Positions 1-11,939 are shown, numbered from the stretch's first letter. The stretch is 64,000 nucleotides of DNA from Massospora cicadina (GCA_022478985.1 JAKSZP010014449.1:62001-126000); one strand, 5' to 3'. A program made the numbers and translations. Notes: generated by a model not told the origin, from the letters alone.

Positions 1-144
1 ATTGCTAGAGTAGGATTGAAGCTACCCAAATTATCTGAACTTGACTAGGCTAATTGTCTTCGTACAATTAGCAAATTCGTGTTTACTCCCAGAGTCAATA
101 GTTAAGTGAACCTGTGCACCAGTAGAAACCCCACAGTTTTTACA
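1..144 (+). repeat. Left LTR of Element 1, 3' end only
   Basis: Bases 20-144 match about 8298-8437 with few differences and end in TTTTTACA. Two bases later the primer binding site starts. The rest of this LTR lies outside the window. Confidence 0.9.
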
Positions 145-146
145 CG

Positions 147-166
147 TGGTGCTCACTACAGGGGTC
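147..166 (+). other. Primer binding site of Element 1
   Basis: TGGTGCTCACTACAGGGG starts two bases after the LTR end. It begins with TGG, as expected for pairing with a tRNA 3' CCA. The same sequence, with 0-2 changes, follows the 5' LTRs of Elements 2, 3, 4 and 5. I cannot name the tRNA. Confidence 0.85.
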
Positions 167-284
167 AATTCAAGCTTACTAGAAAATAATAAAGCCAAAT
201 TATCTAACTAATAGGGAACATCGAAGAAACAAAGAAACAGGATCATCAGCAAGCCACCAGGGAGATATCCAATTAGAGGCTGGA

Positions 285-2345
285 ATGCTGGTGGATCCCC
301 AATACATACATCTATCAAAGTTTGGAGTAAATGAGAACGCCATAACAATTTACAAACCACTTTTGGAGAGAATACAAGATAATATACCCAGTATCAGAGA
401 TATCCTAATGAGAGGATTCCAAATTTTGCTGACTGATACCTTATACCAAAGCTGTGGATTATTCCACCACACTACCAATCAGGAAGAGTGATAATGACAA
501 CTTGATAAACTTCCTTAATATGAACACTTCAATGTAAATAGGATACTTGTGGAGCAATGGTAATATTGGTGATTATATAAAATACATGAAGCCAACTACC
601 CAAAACATGAGAGACATAAAGTACGGCAGCAGGCAAAGATTGCCAATCTTGTTGAGTATACTCAAAACAACAGCGTACAACAGCAGGCGCTGATGCGACA
701 ATTAGATGTCAGTTTTCAGAAGATTTGCGCTGGTTTGGATTCCACATCACAGTGTATCCAACAATCAAACACCCAAATCAAGAATCTGGTGGCTGAGCTG
801 AATACAAAACTTCAGGGATAGTTGAAGAGATCATCAACCAAATTGGGTTCAATTACTGATGGAAACATGATGTGGATAAGCACTGCTGACTAGCTGAATC
901 GGTCTTCACTGATTTAATTTGAGCTCAGGAGGCAGCTGTGCCAACGGCTGCAGCCAACACCAAAACTCACATGGTCATGCTTGATTTAGTCAAAGGAAGA
1001 CAGGAAATCAAGAGTACCATTGATGATAACGAAAGAAAATTCAAACAACTCATCAAAGAAATGAGAGCCAAAATTGATAAGCTTTGCACAGAAATAGAAA
1101 TCGGCAACAAGAATGCTTAAAATCATCAACTCAATCTGAGTTAGATTTGTTGAAACTTAAAGTCGTTAAATTAGATGATGAAATGTCCAAATATGAAAAA
1201 GAGAGTCATGAATTGTATGAGCATTTATTACATGTCCAAACCTGAGAGGGAAAGCTGTAGAATGAAGTCAAAAACCTTGAAAGTGACTTTACAAGAAAAA
1301 ATTGATAGAAATTGTCAATTTCAGAAAATGACCAAAAAAGCTTGGCTTGGGAAGATAAAATCCTGAGATGAGTGAATAACCTCAAAGACTCTAAGTGTAC
1401 TTGTTCATGGGATGAGTACCATGAGGCGAATTTATTCAAGGAGGAATTGGCATCCATTGAAGCAGAGAGTATCGCTGACAGAACCATCCAATCTGTTTGG
1501 GAAATGCCTCCAACCATTGCAGCACTTCCTGGAAGTAACACCCAAAGCAACTCCAATGTCTGGTCGAATCCCAATCAGAAGTGCTGGACCAATTATTATT
1601 GAATATTTCAAGAGTACTCCAAAGTTGCCCACTTTCCATTGGGATAATGCACCTGCCTTCTTCCAGTTATTTTAAATGACAATGTACAGTTATAGTGACC
1701 AACAAAAAGCTGTCACCATTGTGAATTGTCTTGATACTTCATGCCAAAACCTAGTTTTGCATACCCTCATGGGGAGAACTGGAGTTACAAGGAGGCGAAG
1801 GAGGCGATTCTGATTAAATTTGGTAGTCCAGATAAGATGGCAGCTTGGAAACAAGAATTCATGGGCATTCAATTTAAGAAGGACAAAACAGTATGTGCGT
1901 TTGCCAATTGTTTCTATGAGGAAACTCAGATCCTCAATGGGGCCAATATGATGACCAATTTTGATGAGATAATTGCGAAGCAGAATGCATTGCGCCCTCA
2001 TTGAGCATTGCACCAAATGATGTCATCCACTTTGACCAGTAAATCCACCATTGCTCAAATGGTAGAACACCTAAGAGTTCTATCAGCAACGTTAATGCAC
2101 CAAATTGGACATACAAGCTGAATAACCAGTCAAATAATAACAAGGGACCTGGACAATTCCCCAACAAATCCAGAGAATTTCACAGTCATGGGAATCAAGA
2201 TAAACAGAATGAAGGAGCTAGACCATTCAAGCTTCAGTTAACTTGCAATAACTTTGGACAGCCTTGTCATTTCGCCAATAACTGTGGACAACGCAAACCA
2301 AAGGATCAGGTTAACTTAATTCAGCACCAGGATAAACAAAAAACT
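285..2345 (+). pseudogene. Element 1 gag relic
   Basis: This region would encode the structural Gag protein that packages element RNA. The frame is broken many times. The first half (about 940-1370) encodes Lys/Glu/Asp-rich, coiled-coil-like stretches. The segment at 1741-2004 resembles a retrotransposon Gag core. A CCHC zinc knuckle lies near 2253-2294 and reads CNNFGQPCHFANNC, where the second cysteine of the C-X2-C-X4-H-X4-C pattern has become Phe. Gag identity rests on this knuckle, on the position after the primer binding site, and on the protease that follows. Confidence 0.7.
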
Positions 2346-2439
2346 TCTTAAGGGCAGGGAAAAGGCCATGCAGTCTAGACGCAGAACAGTCTAGAACCTC
2401 AGGTAACTAAGTTCCCCCGGATAAATCAGATTGTTTAGA

Positions 2440-3640
2440 CAAGTTGGACCTATTTGCGGATGAGCCTGAATTAGATCCCCTTCATCAGATTGTGTACCAA
2501 GATGTAAACGCAATAATGAGATCAAAATCGAAGGGGATTGCTTCTAAAATTATACAGGAGGTAGCTCAGCTGTACGCCCAAAAGATAGTGGAGAAGGTCC
2601 AAAATGCCGAAGATGAGATGGACATATTGAATACCAAGTTGGATGGAGTTAATGTATCAATTCCAAATTAGTACAAATTGAGAAACGTTCCCTGATATAT
2701 CAGCTCAGTTAATTCATACCCTAGATTCGACCAAAGAATCTGTTATAAATTCATTAAACAGTAGCTTATCTTATTTTTCCAAGTGCACATATACAGATAT
2801 TTTTGTGAAACGAATCCCTGTCAGAGCAATAATTGACAGTGGAGCGCCAATCAATATAGTATAGACCAAATTAGTAAAGAAATTAAAGGCCAAACCATAT
2901 TTAGAGCACTGGAAGCAGTACAGGATGGCAGGCCCTAACTCGACAACTTCCTGTGGGGCTTATAGCGCTCTACCACTATGGTTTAGATCCTTGGTCATAT
3001 TGGCACCAGCAAAAGTTCTATCTAACCAGAATTATGACATACTCATTGGCACTGACTTCATGCGGAAGTATGGGGTCAAATATGACTTTGAAGAAGACAC
3101 TTTGATGATTCTGGGGCAAACATTGCCGCTGCTCTTCAAAGCGAGGGGGAAGCACCCCTCAGTAGATGGAATAATTTCATCAATTTAGTCTATAAGGATG
3201 GAATACTACCTATCAGTTACAAATTAGTCAGAAGTAAAGCCCAAAAATTACCTAAATATGTAAACAAGAATTGTGGAATCCCAATTTGTTCTAAAGAAGA
3301 TGTTATAATTCAGCCAGGAATGTAGCAGATCATAGAGACTGGACTGACTTTGGAGATCCCAGAGCAATTAAATTTGAAAATCAAAGCTCCTTGGCAACAA
3401 TCGAGGATTTATACTTGGGTAGCCCCAGGAATTTTAATCCCCAGTCATGAGGATATTCGGGTTCTTTTAGCCAATCTGGGAAAATATCTTATAAAGGTCA
3501 AACGACACCAGGTGGTCACATTCGCCCAACTAAAACTGGTATTGGAGATTCATTCCTTCCATGAATTTATTGAATTGGACGAATTGAGACTTCCAAAAGA
3601 AAATCATGGGAAGATTCATACACTAATTGAATGGGATCAT
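2440..3640 (+). pseudogene. Element 1 aspartic protease region, broken
   Basis: This would be the retropepsin that cuts the Gag-Pol polyprotein. The active-site triad is visible as IIDSGAP (Asp codon at 2835). It is followed by a flap-like and core region ending in NYDILIGTDFMRKYG near 3025-3075, a signature shared with the protease of Element 4. There is a stop shortly after the active site (NIV then TAG) and another at 3186. A linker leading to RT follows at 3350-3700. Confidence 0.75.
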
Positions 3641-3699
3641 TTACCCAGATTAACTGAGGGCCAGAAAGATGAAGTTCTGTCCTTATTTGAGAAATACTG

Positions 3700-4540
3700 A
3701 GTTATTTTCGTGCAGGATGACCATGATCTTAGGTGTGTGAAAGATGTTTTACATCGAGTTGATACTGGGGATTATGGGATGATTTGATTGAGGCCTATTC
3801 AACAGTCCAGGGCGGCAGAGGCAGATGTTGCTGAAGAAATTGAAAAAATCTTGAAGCATGAAATGCTCGTACTGTTTTCCAGCCCATGGGCAAGCCCCAT
3901 ATTAATAATTAAGAAGAAAGATGGTTTAAATTGAGTCATAATAGATTACTGAAAGTTAAATAAAATCACAAAAAAGAACTCGTACCCCCTGCCAGGATTG
4001 ATGACATGCTGGATCAGTTAAGAGGAGCCAAGCTTTTCTCTGCCATGGACTTAATCTCCAGATATTGGTAGATAGACATGCCCCCAGAAGACCAAGAGAA
4101 GTGTGCTATTATCATAGCACAGGGGTTGTATTATCCAACGAGGATGCCTCAAGGCTTATGCAACGCCCCCGCGTCATTTCAATGGGCTATGGACACGATT
4201 TTGTTGGATTTGAAGCTGTCCCATGTCCTGGTCTATCTGGATGACATTAATGTATTCAGCTGAACTTTATAAATCATTTACAACATCTTGAGGAAATATT
4301 TAAGCGACTGGCTTCAGCAAATCTCAAAATCAAGCCAAGAAAATGCCATTTCTTTAAGGAGGAATTAGAATATTTAGTATTTGTAATTAACGCTGAGGGA
4401 CTTAAGCCCCAAGTCCAAAAGATAGAAGCAATTATTTGGATGTTGGTCCCCAAGAGCATATGCAATATTCAAGTTTTCCTTAGTGGTCAGCTACTATCTC
4501 TGATTTATTAAGGGTTTTACAAAAATAGCAAGCCACTTTT
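3700..4540 (+). pseudogene. Element 1 reverse transcriptase relic
   Basis: The RNA-directed DNA polymerase domain shows the fingers motif (SPWASPILIIKKKDG, near 3881-3925), a KLNKITKKNSYPLPRIDD-like stretch, the first catalytic Asp in SAMDLISRYW, the [13 protein letters not shown] motif, and the catalytic box [10 protein letters not shown] (near 4230-4260). Stops interrupt it where relatives have Arg or Gln, for example Y-stop-KLN near 3950 and YW-stop-ID near 4070. These stops fit C-to-T change. Confidence 0.88.
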
Positions 4541-5030
4541 CCACCTATTGAAAGATCTGAAGAAGGGATTTGTCCGGAGTGATGAGGCTCAACTCACATT
4601 TGATGAATTAAGGAAATACTTGATGATGAGTCCGATTTTAAAATACCCAAATTGTGAGAAGCCATTCATTATTCAATTGGATGCATCACTGACGGCAATA
4701 GGAGCCATCCTTAGCCAAGTGGATGACAAGGGGGATGAACACCTCATGGCATATGTCAGCTAAACACTGTCAAAGGCCAAAAGGAACTATACAGTTATGG
4801 AGCAAGAATCTCTTGTGGTTATTTATGCATGCAAGCAGTTTTGAGTCTTTATCCACAGAACGCACTTCAAAGTCATGACCGACCATGCCTCTCTCCAATG
4901 GCTTTATAACCTTAAAGAACTAGAAGGGAGATTGGAGCAGTGGGCTTTGAAGTTCCAGGCCTATGACTTTGAGATAGAACATCGGCGGGAGATAAGAATC
5001 AGAACGCTGATGGTCTTTCTAGGTTGCCAA
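4541..5030 (+). pseudogene. Element 1 RNase H domain relic
   Basis: This domain would degrade the RNA strand of the RNA:DNA hybrid. The acidic motifs are visible as IQLDASLTAIGA (first Asp, near 4675), VMEQESLVVIYA (Glu) and VMTDHASLQWL (Asp, near 4876). A stop follows AYVS at 4760. It lies directly downstream of the RT connection region. Confidence 0.85.
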
Positions 5031-6240
5031 CCGTTCTTGCTGTGCAAGATCATGCTGATGACCTATTTGAACGAATGATCCATGGGGAATTGCAGGAAGA
5101 GCCAATCAAAATTCAAAAAGTGTTAAAGAAGACAATGGAAAATACCAAACTCATTAATGGACAATTATTCAAAATAACAAATGAAAAGAGGCTTTTATTT
5201 CTGAAACCATTGGAATGCACTGAGATATGCTGGCCACCCACAAGGTCGTCAGACATGGTGGGTTAAAGAAGATGCTCAAAAATATCTGGCAATACTACTA
5301 TTGGGATCACTGAGCTTCAACATTACCGATTATATCACCTGTTGCATGGAATGTCAGATCCATAAGCCCCATAAGAACGTGATGAATTACCAATTAGTGA
5401 AGCCAGGGTTTGCTTGGCACACGATTAAAATTGATGTTATGAGGTCACTAAGTATGAGTACAGGTGGGGTACATTACATAATAGTAGCGATCAACCACCT
5501 TATGAGATGGGTTGAAACCTGAGCCTTGAGGCGATCAGATGCCCTAAGTATCACCAAATTCATCCTGGAGCAGGTTTAATGACATGGGTGTCCACAAGTG
5601 TTACAGAGCAACAATGGGACTAATTCTACCTCATTCATAGTTCCATGCCTGAATGAACTAATGGAATTAAGGGGGTGGTGTCTGCACCCTAGCATCCTGA
5701 AACAAACGGAGTTGTGGAATGAGTCAATGGGACACTTGCCACTATGCTAAGGAAGCTGATCTTGGGTAAAGTGTCATCTTGGGCGTCTTATCTAAGTTCA
5801 GTAACTTTTGCATATAATATCAGATTTCATTTGGTGATGAGAAAAACGCCGTTCAAATTATTGTACAGTCATAGAGCAGCATTGCCGCCGATTCTCTATT
5901 CAGCGGTGGAGCTGACTCTGAGGATGAGCGCGGATAAATATCTATATTGACTAATGAACATAATAGTGGATCTCCAATCTCAAGCCTGTGATACAATGAT
6001 CAAGGGAAGGATTCAGGCCAAAAAAGCTATGATAAGAATTAATCCACCCTTAGGGAATTTACCATTAGAGATCAAGTACCCTATTGCAATACCCATAGGT
6101 TTAGTCACCAAAATAAGATAGATGCATTATGGTTGGGACCAAGTGAGGTTTATTGAAAAACGTGGAATGATGCCAACACAATCAAAAATATATCTGATGG
6201 TCATGTGATTGATAGAGTACACAGTAAAGTTCTTAAAAAA
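5031..6240 (+). pseudogene. Element 1 integrase relic
   Basis: This would catalyse insertion of the cDNA. A zinc-binding region with the CCMEC pair lies near 5340-5355. The catalytic core shows KIDVMRS (first Asp, near 5430), QSNNGTNSTS near 5608, where the second catalytic Asp has become Asn, and PETNGVVE (Glu, near 5698-5721). Frameshifts and stops separate the pieces. The C-terminal part runs to an AT-rich tract at about 6240-6345. The Asp-to-Asn change alone would inactivate the enzyme. Confidence 0.83.
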
Positions 6241-6349
6241 CAGGTATTAATATATATATATATGAAAAAAGATTAAAAATAATAAAAAAAGATAAAAAAG
6301 ATAAAAAAATTTATTTTGATTTTTTAATTTTTTTTATTTTGATTTCTTG

Positions 6350-7540
6350 GGTTGAAAATTGCGAGCTCTTCTTTGATGCCTCTGGGGGAGGGAGGTTGAA
6401 CAATGATGTTGTGAAAGAGGTCGCCAAAGTCAATCTGAGACTGTATACTTGCAAGGGATAGAGCAAGACAAAACCAAGTTCTTTGAACCTGAGGTGGATT
6501 TTGTGAATAAACAATGTTGGGAAGAGTGATGGGGACGTCCAGTTCAGCAAGTCAGGATACCCCAGATTGGGAGGAAAACAGCAATGCAAGAATATGCAAT
6601 CTTCAAATAAGTCCATGTAATATTGATATGGCACAGGTGCTGGAAGCTGTGTCCAGAGTGCTTGATGATGGGCTTTGTCAAGAAAACTTGGCATATGATA
6701 AACCAATGAACAAGGGAAATGTTCAGGGGGCTGCCAAACCATACCACCAATTATTGGAATTTATGGAAGATATCGCCAGATAGTCCCAGTTACGAAGTAA
6801 TTGTGCAGGCAGCAAACAGCATCTTGAAGGTGGTGGCTGCAGGCCTCCTGAAACTGGAAGGGAAAGGAAAGGTGATAATTTGGTGATGTGGGGAGTGAAG
6901 TAGCCCACATATAAAGTACTTGCCCTGCGAATCAGAGTACAAAGGAGGCAGAATCCTGATCAAGTAAACTATCAAGATCATGAGGCGCGAAAGAGATATT
7001 AAGTGCCTTGGTCAATTTACCCCAAAGTTCATAATACGGAAGTTTGATGTGCTTGTTGTTACTGATTGTCAATTTAGTAGACAAGATAATTAGTTTATAA
7101 AATTTGGCCAATTTGGAAAAGGAACTCAGGAAGAAGATCCAACTCAATCAGGAAAGATTGATCTAAGTTGGGAGAAATCACTTTGGTATGCATAAGGGCA
7201 ATTACTAGATTTAGCACAATGGGAGCTGAATCCAGTAATGCCTCAAATTCGAGCGTAGTGACAAGAGAACGAGGGATAAAAGAATGAGAGTTCAATGATA
7301 TAACAGCCAAACCTGTCCCCTCTTTGGAAATTGGCACTGTTGCGGAAAGAGCAAAAGAGGGGATTGCTGAATCAAGTTGAGTTGGGGGCTGGATCTAGCT
7401 GGACCTGAAAGGATACCTCTTTGGGAAGTTTGTGACATTGCTCAAAAAATGGGAGGCATCAGCTTTGTTCAAACTAGATAAGATTCATTTGTAGAAGGAA
7501 TTATTTGATGAAGACATTTTTAGCTGATAATCTGGTCAAG
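6350..7540 (+). pseudogene. Element 1 post-integrase region, possible extra ORF relic
   Basis: About 1.2 kb lies between integrase and the polypurine tract. I recognise no protein family in it. It has protein-like stretches in shifting frames, including an 89-codon open frame at 6514-6783. The part at about 6990-7170 is similar to the post-integrase region of Element 4 (25060-25235, minus), both as DNA and as translated sequence. An envelope-position or accessory ORF is possible, as is a non-coding tail. Confidence 0.45.
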
Positions 7541-7547
7541 CGGGGGA
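7538..7547 (+). other. Polypurine tract of Element 1
   Basis: AAGCGGGGGA lies directly before the right LTR start (TGTGTGGAAA). It is the expected primer site for plus-strand DNA synthesis. Confidence 0.7.
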
Positions 7548-8437
7548 TGTGTGGAAATTTATATGACCACATTATCCAGCTTGTGAATTATCTAAGCTTC
7601 AATTAATTTAAGATAATTGGTTCATTTATTTAATTAGGCTTATTGATTAAGCTTTGAGATGTTGATCAATTATTCCATCTCATTTGTGATAATCACCAAT
7701 TAAATGGTTAATTGTAATTCACAGAGGATTGAATCTGATGAGAATTATAATTCCAGTTTTTTCAGGGATTATTGCTGACAATTTGGAGATGGGTAAATTG
7801 ACTCAAAATGGGTAATTACATATGGGAAATCATTGGGTTTGATAGCCAACATGTGGGCTGATACAAATAGTGATTTATTTTTCGCTATTCCTTGTGAATA
7901 TCAGCTGGAATATTTCCTAAAATTGAACCAATATCCCTTTTCTGTTGGCTAGGCGTGCCAAGACCATCGCAGATATCCCTTTTTGTCAGCTAGGCGTTCT
8001 GAGACCCTCATGGATATCCCTTTTCTGTCAGCTAAGTGTGCCGAGAACCTCGTGGTTACCACAAATACCCCTAACACATGTCCTTCATCATTTTACCCTA
8101 TATATATCCCACTTTAATATCAATAAACACCTTAGTACTGTGAATACTTTATTGTTTTCAATTAGTGATTGTTTACTTCAAGGTGAAGTTGTGAAGAAGT
8201 ACTTCCAGTCTAAGTGTCAACGCCAGAGTGAGGCCAAAGTCACTTGAATCCTTATATTGCCAGAGTGATGCTGAAGTCACTTAACCCTTTTTATTTCCAG
8301 AGAGTAGGGCCAAAGCTACCCAATTATCTGAACTTGACTAGGCTGATTGTCTTCACACAATTAGCAAATTCGTGTTAATTCCCAGAGTCAATAGTTAAGT
8401 GAACCTGTGCACCAGTAGAAACCCCGCGGTTTTTACA
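7548..8437 (+). repeat. Right LTR of Element 1
   Basis: This 890-bp repeat begins TGTGTGGAAATT and ends TTTTTACA, with TG...CA termini. It follows a polypurine tract. A TATA-like CTATATATATCCC (near 8098) and AATAAA (near 8122) suggest promoter and polyadenylation signals. A three-copy tandem repeat lies upstream of them. Confidence 0.88.
7931..8055 (+). repeat. Three-copy 41-42 bp tandem repeat in the Element 1 LTR
   Basis: Copies start at 7931, 7973 and 8014, each with ATATCCCTTTT followed by a GTCAGCTAGGCGT-like core. They lie just upstream of the TATA-like sequence, where U3 enhancer repeats often occur. Confidence 0.8.
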
Positions 8438-9909
8438 GCCAGTTTGGTAAAATGATAAATCTCTACCAATATATATCAATTTCCACCTGTAGTTTGGGGT
8501 AGAGGCCAACCACATCTAACTTATCGTGAGGAAGGGCTTTCGCAGAGTGGTAGGTTAATACTGGTATTTGGGCTTGAGTTGGAAATGTTTTTTACAGGTT
8601 AAGCAGGCATTTAAGGCTTCAATAATAGATTCTATGATGCCCTCCCAATAATATCATTCCTTGATCCACTATATTTCTTCCTTAATCAGCCATGCCTAAG
8701 GGTAGATTGGGCGTCCTTGTCACCAGTACCTATTCTGAAGGTCACAGATAGGGCAGAAAATTTACGCCTACCCTCTTTTATAACTTTCCGCTCTTCAACT
8801 TAATGTTATGATAGTGTTGTGCTAGCATTTTTTGGATGGGGTCATCCTCATTGTCCCAGACCTCGGGGCTATAAGGAGATTATGTAATCTCTCCGCTTAA
8901 CTGTTGTCCAGATGAAGGATAAGCAGTTGAGTCAAACCATCCACATACATATGACGCTTCAGCTTGGTGCTCAATATCCATGTCGTATTGTTGAGGTTTG
9001 AGGGCATAACGGGCCAATTGTCCAGTAGGAACCTTCATTTTTTGTAGCCATTATTTAAAGAAGCGTGGTAGTTATCACAGTAAAGGAATTGCCATATATT
9101 AAAGGACAGTAATGTTTAACATCGAGTAAGACCACAAGGCACTCCTTTTCAGTGACACTGTAGTTACGTTCAGCTTTTGACAACATCATGCTGAAGTAGG
9201 AAATCAAATGATCTACGCCATTACTGTTCAATTGGGCCAGGATGACTCCAACGGTATAGTCTGAGGCATTAGTGAACAATATTAAGGGTTTCCTATAGTT
9301 GGGGTGGCGTAGGATAGGGTAAGCTGAAGCAATCTCTTTATCATCTCAAAAGCGGCCATTTGTTCTGTACCCCAATAAAAAGGGGTGTTCTTGGCCAATA
9401 GTCAAATGAGAGGCTCACTGAGTTGGTCAAACTTGGAGATAAACTGATGGTAATATCCCATCATACTCAGAAGACTTATATAAACAGAGAGGTTCTTAAG
9501 GGCAGGCATTTTCGAGATATCTTTGACCTTATCCTGTAACATCTGGATCCCTTCTGGGAAATAGCATGTCTAAAGAGATGTAGCTTTTTTTGTAGAAGAT
9601 GCATTTTGAAGCTTTTAACTTGATGTTAGAAGACCACAGGCGTTGAAATTCTTCTTTTAAATAAATAAGATGATTGGTGAACGTTGCAGAAATGACAGTG
9701 ATTTCATCAAGATAGACAATTACACAGCTTAGCTTGAGGTCCCGCAGAATGTGTTCAATTGCATGTTAGAAGGATGCCGGCACAATGCACAGCTCTTGGG
9801 GTAGGCGGGTAGGCTGAAATAAACCTTCACTGCAAATTAGAGCACATTCCTCTTGATCTTGGTGAGAAAGATCCATTTGCCAATATCCGCTGGCCAAATT
9901 CATGACTGA
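8438..9909 (-). pseudogene. Element 2, 3' piece: RT core, RNase H and start of integrase
   Basis: Read on the minus strand, this starts inside RT at SVMNLASGYWQ (near 9900) and continues through FQPTRLPQELC to VYLDEITVIS, where the catalytic YLDD has become YLDE. RNase H follows (LFTNASDYTVGV, with the usual Asp changed to Asn; VTEKECLVVLL; about 9055-9279). The integrase N-terminal region ends at LDVVGLYPKLQ, the first catalytic Asp region. It is cut at 8437 by the LTR of Element 1. The missing 5' part of this RT lies at 19848, on the other side of Element 3. Confidence 0.85.
9905..9909. repeat. Target-site duplication of Element 3, left
   Basis: ACTGA directly precedes the Element 3 LTR and recurs at 19843-19847 after its other LTR. 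Joining the flanks through a single ACTGA gives an uninterrupted RT reading (FLFSVMNLASGYW) in Element 2. Confidence 0.88.
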
Positions 9910-10620
9910 TATTGGATATAGGCTTTTATTGTGCTCGCAGGTGCATTTTTAGCCTAAATTTTAACAATTAATTGCAGGAGAATTTCGTTTCTCTAATGCT
10001 AGGATAATTATTTTAGGGGTGAGTTGATCACTTTTTTAAATAAAGGAAAAAGTTGATTTAATCAAAAGGTTGGTTTTTTATAAGTTTTATTATTAATCAC
10101 ATGGGGTAAAGAAACAAACCCTCTTAATAAGTTGATAACTAGTAAGTAAGATGTCAAGGCTCGAAGTTCAGTTTGCTTAGTAAAGTCCAAATAATGGCAT
10201 ATTGAGATTTGGCCTATTGGATCGGTTAAGAATCACCTTGCATTTATGAAACAGTCAATCAAAGATAGGTAGTATCAATCCATGAGTAAGATTTTGGTAT
10301 ATTTTACCCAATCATTTGAGAGAAAATATTTGCACCTGGTGAGTCCCCCTCCAACCATATAAAAGGGGACAGTCTCCATGATGTTGATTGTATTAGACGT
10401 GCAGTATGAGGGGAAGGGACCTTAGAAGGGATCCCCAATTTGGCTGACAATTTGGAGCAATTTGACTTCCTGAACGCGTGTTATTTTCCTGAGTAATAAT
10501 AGAAGTGTTACCCCAAGTTGAGGGGTACCACCAGAAATTGAACAGGGCCTTTGGCCGTTATTATTTCTTTCTTTATCTGAAACATTCTTTTTACAATATC
10601 ATACTTGTAATTTTCCGACA
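9910..10620 (-). repeat. 3' LTR of Element 3
   Basis: It is homologous to 19139-19842 along its full length. In element orientation it starts TGTCGGAAAATTAC after a polypurine tract. Its far terminus has decayed from CA to TA (9910-9911 on the plus strand read TA). Confidence 0.88.
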
Positions 10621-10632
10621 TTACCCCCTCTA
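10621..10632 (-). other. Polypurine tract of Element 3
   Basis: On the minus strand TAGAGGGGGTAA abuts the LTR start TGTCGG. It confirms the LTR boundary and the orientation. Confidence 0.75.
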
Positions 10633-11900
10633 TGAGTGTTAAGGGGTGAATAATGCCACAAGAGCTGGTCATGGACCCAGTTGACAATGACTCCAGAAGC
10701 AAGGGATTTGCTATAGAACTCATCCCCTTAATTATATGTGACTACAAATGGGCCTTCCCAGATAGAACCAAGCTTCTCACTTTTAGGAGTGATGCAGTTG
10801 TGGTAATACAACACTAAGTCAGATACTTGGAAGGAAGGGAGAGGAGCCCAGAGCTTATTAGCTGTTTGCCTTCTTTAGTGACCATCTTGGCCAAGTTAGT
10901 CATAGCCTCTGCTTGTAGTTGGATGATGGGGGCTAATTTTTTCATGGCCTGCTCTGGGTCAGTTCTTTCAGTGAAGATATCTTTGGCTAATAATACTACC
11001 CCAGATTCTCAGCTATACAACATATGGAAAGGGGAAATCTTGAGGATGCGATGGTAGCTAATATGATAAGCCATGAGGGCACTAGGCAAGTAGAGATCCC
11101 TTTGGGGAGGGTCTTGAGTGGCCATTTAGCATAAAATCGAGACCAAGGTCCCAGCATCTCTTTCTACCGCCCCATTTGTAGATGATTATAGGGGGCTGAG
11201 AAGAGTGTTGAGCTCTCATAGAAGTGGTGAGGAGCTTTACCACTCGTGAAGTAAAATTTTTCCCAATGTCACAAAGGAGGACTTGGGGGCAGCCATGCCG
11301 TGTGAAGACTTTTTGATGTAAAAAGGTATCGCCGGCCTTAGACATCCGAGCGTGGAGAGCAACAGCTTCAACCCAAATGGTGAGATAATCAATACTGACC
11401 AGGATATAGCGATTGTTACCTGTAGTCTGAGGAAAAGGATCTAACACTTCCAAACTTATGGTGTGGAAAGGTTGCTTGGGCGTAGTTAGTTGATACTTAT
11501 ACTAGGTCTTATAGCTGGATTGCTTTTTACAGATCAGACAGGCATCCAGGGCTTCAGCTATGGTCTCCATGATGCCTTCCCAGTAATACTGCTCTTTAAT
11601 CCACTCATAGGTTTTTTAGACTCTGCCATCGCCCATGATATTGTGATACTTCATGATCACATGTACTCGCTCAGATGACTGAAGATAGGGCAACCAGCTT
11701 AACCTACTTTCTTGTATAACTTCCCACATTTCTCATTGGTGTTGAGGGAGTGCCGTGCTAGCAACTTTTGTGCACGTTCATCTTCATCCGCCCATGAATC
11801 AGGAGTCATGAGGTGGTTATGCAACCTCTCTTCTTCACTATTGTTAAGGTGTAGGATAGACAGCCGTGTCAACCCATCAACGTTCATATGACTCATCCCA
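10633..11900 (-). pseudogene. Element 3 integrase relic
   Basis: Read on the minus strand, a histidine/cysteine zinc-binding region comes first (IMGHGRV, then ACLICKKQ near 11540). The core shows EVLDPFPQTTG (first Asp, near 11445), LLCDIGKNFTS (second Asp, near 11270) and STNGAVERDAG (Glu, near 11170-11190), so the D,D,E triad survives. A longest open stretch covers 11082-11453, with frameshifts on both sides. The C-terminal part at 10508-10723 runs into the LTR. Confidence 0.85.
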
Positions 11901-11939
11901 ACTCAGTGCTCAATGGTCATATAATAATGCTGGAGCTTA

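Larger units (their letters stand above)
1..8437 (+). mobile_element. Element 1: Ty3/gypsy retrotransposon, left end outside the window
   Basis: The element is bounded by the last 144 bases of a left LTR and a full right LTR (7548-8437). The two share their terminal stretch from the 'ccaaagctacc'-type sequence to the closing TTTTTACA. Between them lie, in order, a primer binding site, gag with a zinc knuckle, aspartic protease, RT, RNase H, integrase, a post-integrase region and a polypurine tract. RNase H before integrase, with no second RNase H, is the Ty3/gypsy order. Every domain has stops or frameshifts, so the copy is dead. It lies against the integrase of Element 2 at 8438, which suggests that Element 1 inserted there. 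The left TSD partner of GCCAG (8438-8442) would be outside the window. Confidence 0.88.

Noticed and set aside
6311..6742. A 143-codon minus-strand open frame beside Element 1 integrase
   Set aside because: It lies antisense to the element, begins in an AT-rich low-complexity tract and shows no conserved counterpart in Element 4.
10330..10365. LTR boundary at TGCAAATA with a polypurine-like run and the TATAAAAGG sequence as an internal feature
   Set aside because: The same block lies inside all three copies. The ACTGA duplication and a second purine tract at 10621-10632 place the true boundary further out.
10355..10370. CCATATAAAAGG as a MADS-box (CArG) site or plus-strand promoter
   Set aside because: There are eight A/T bases between CC and GG instead of six, and the sequence lies antisense in a minus-strand element.
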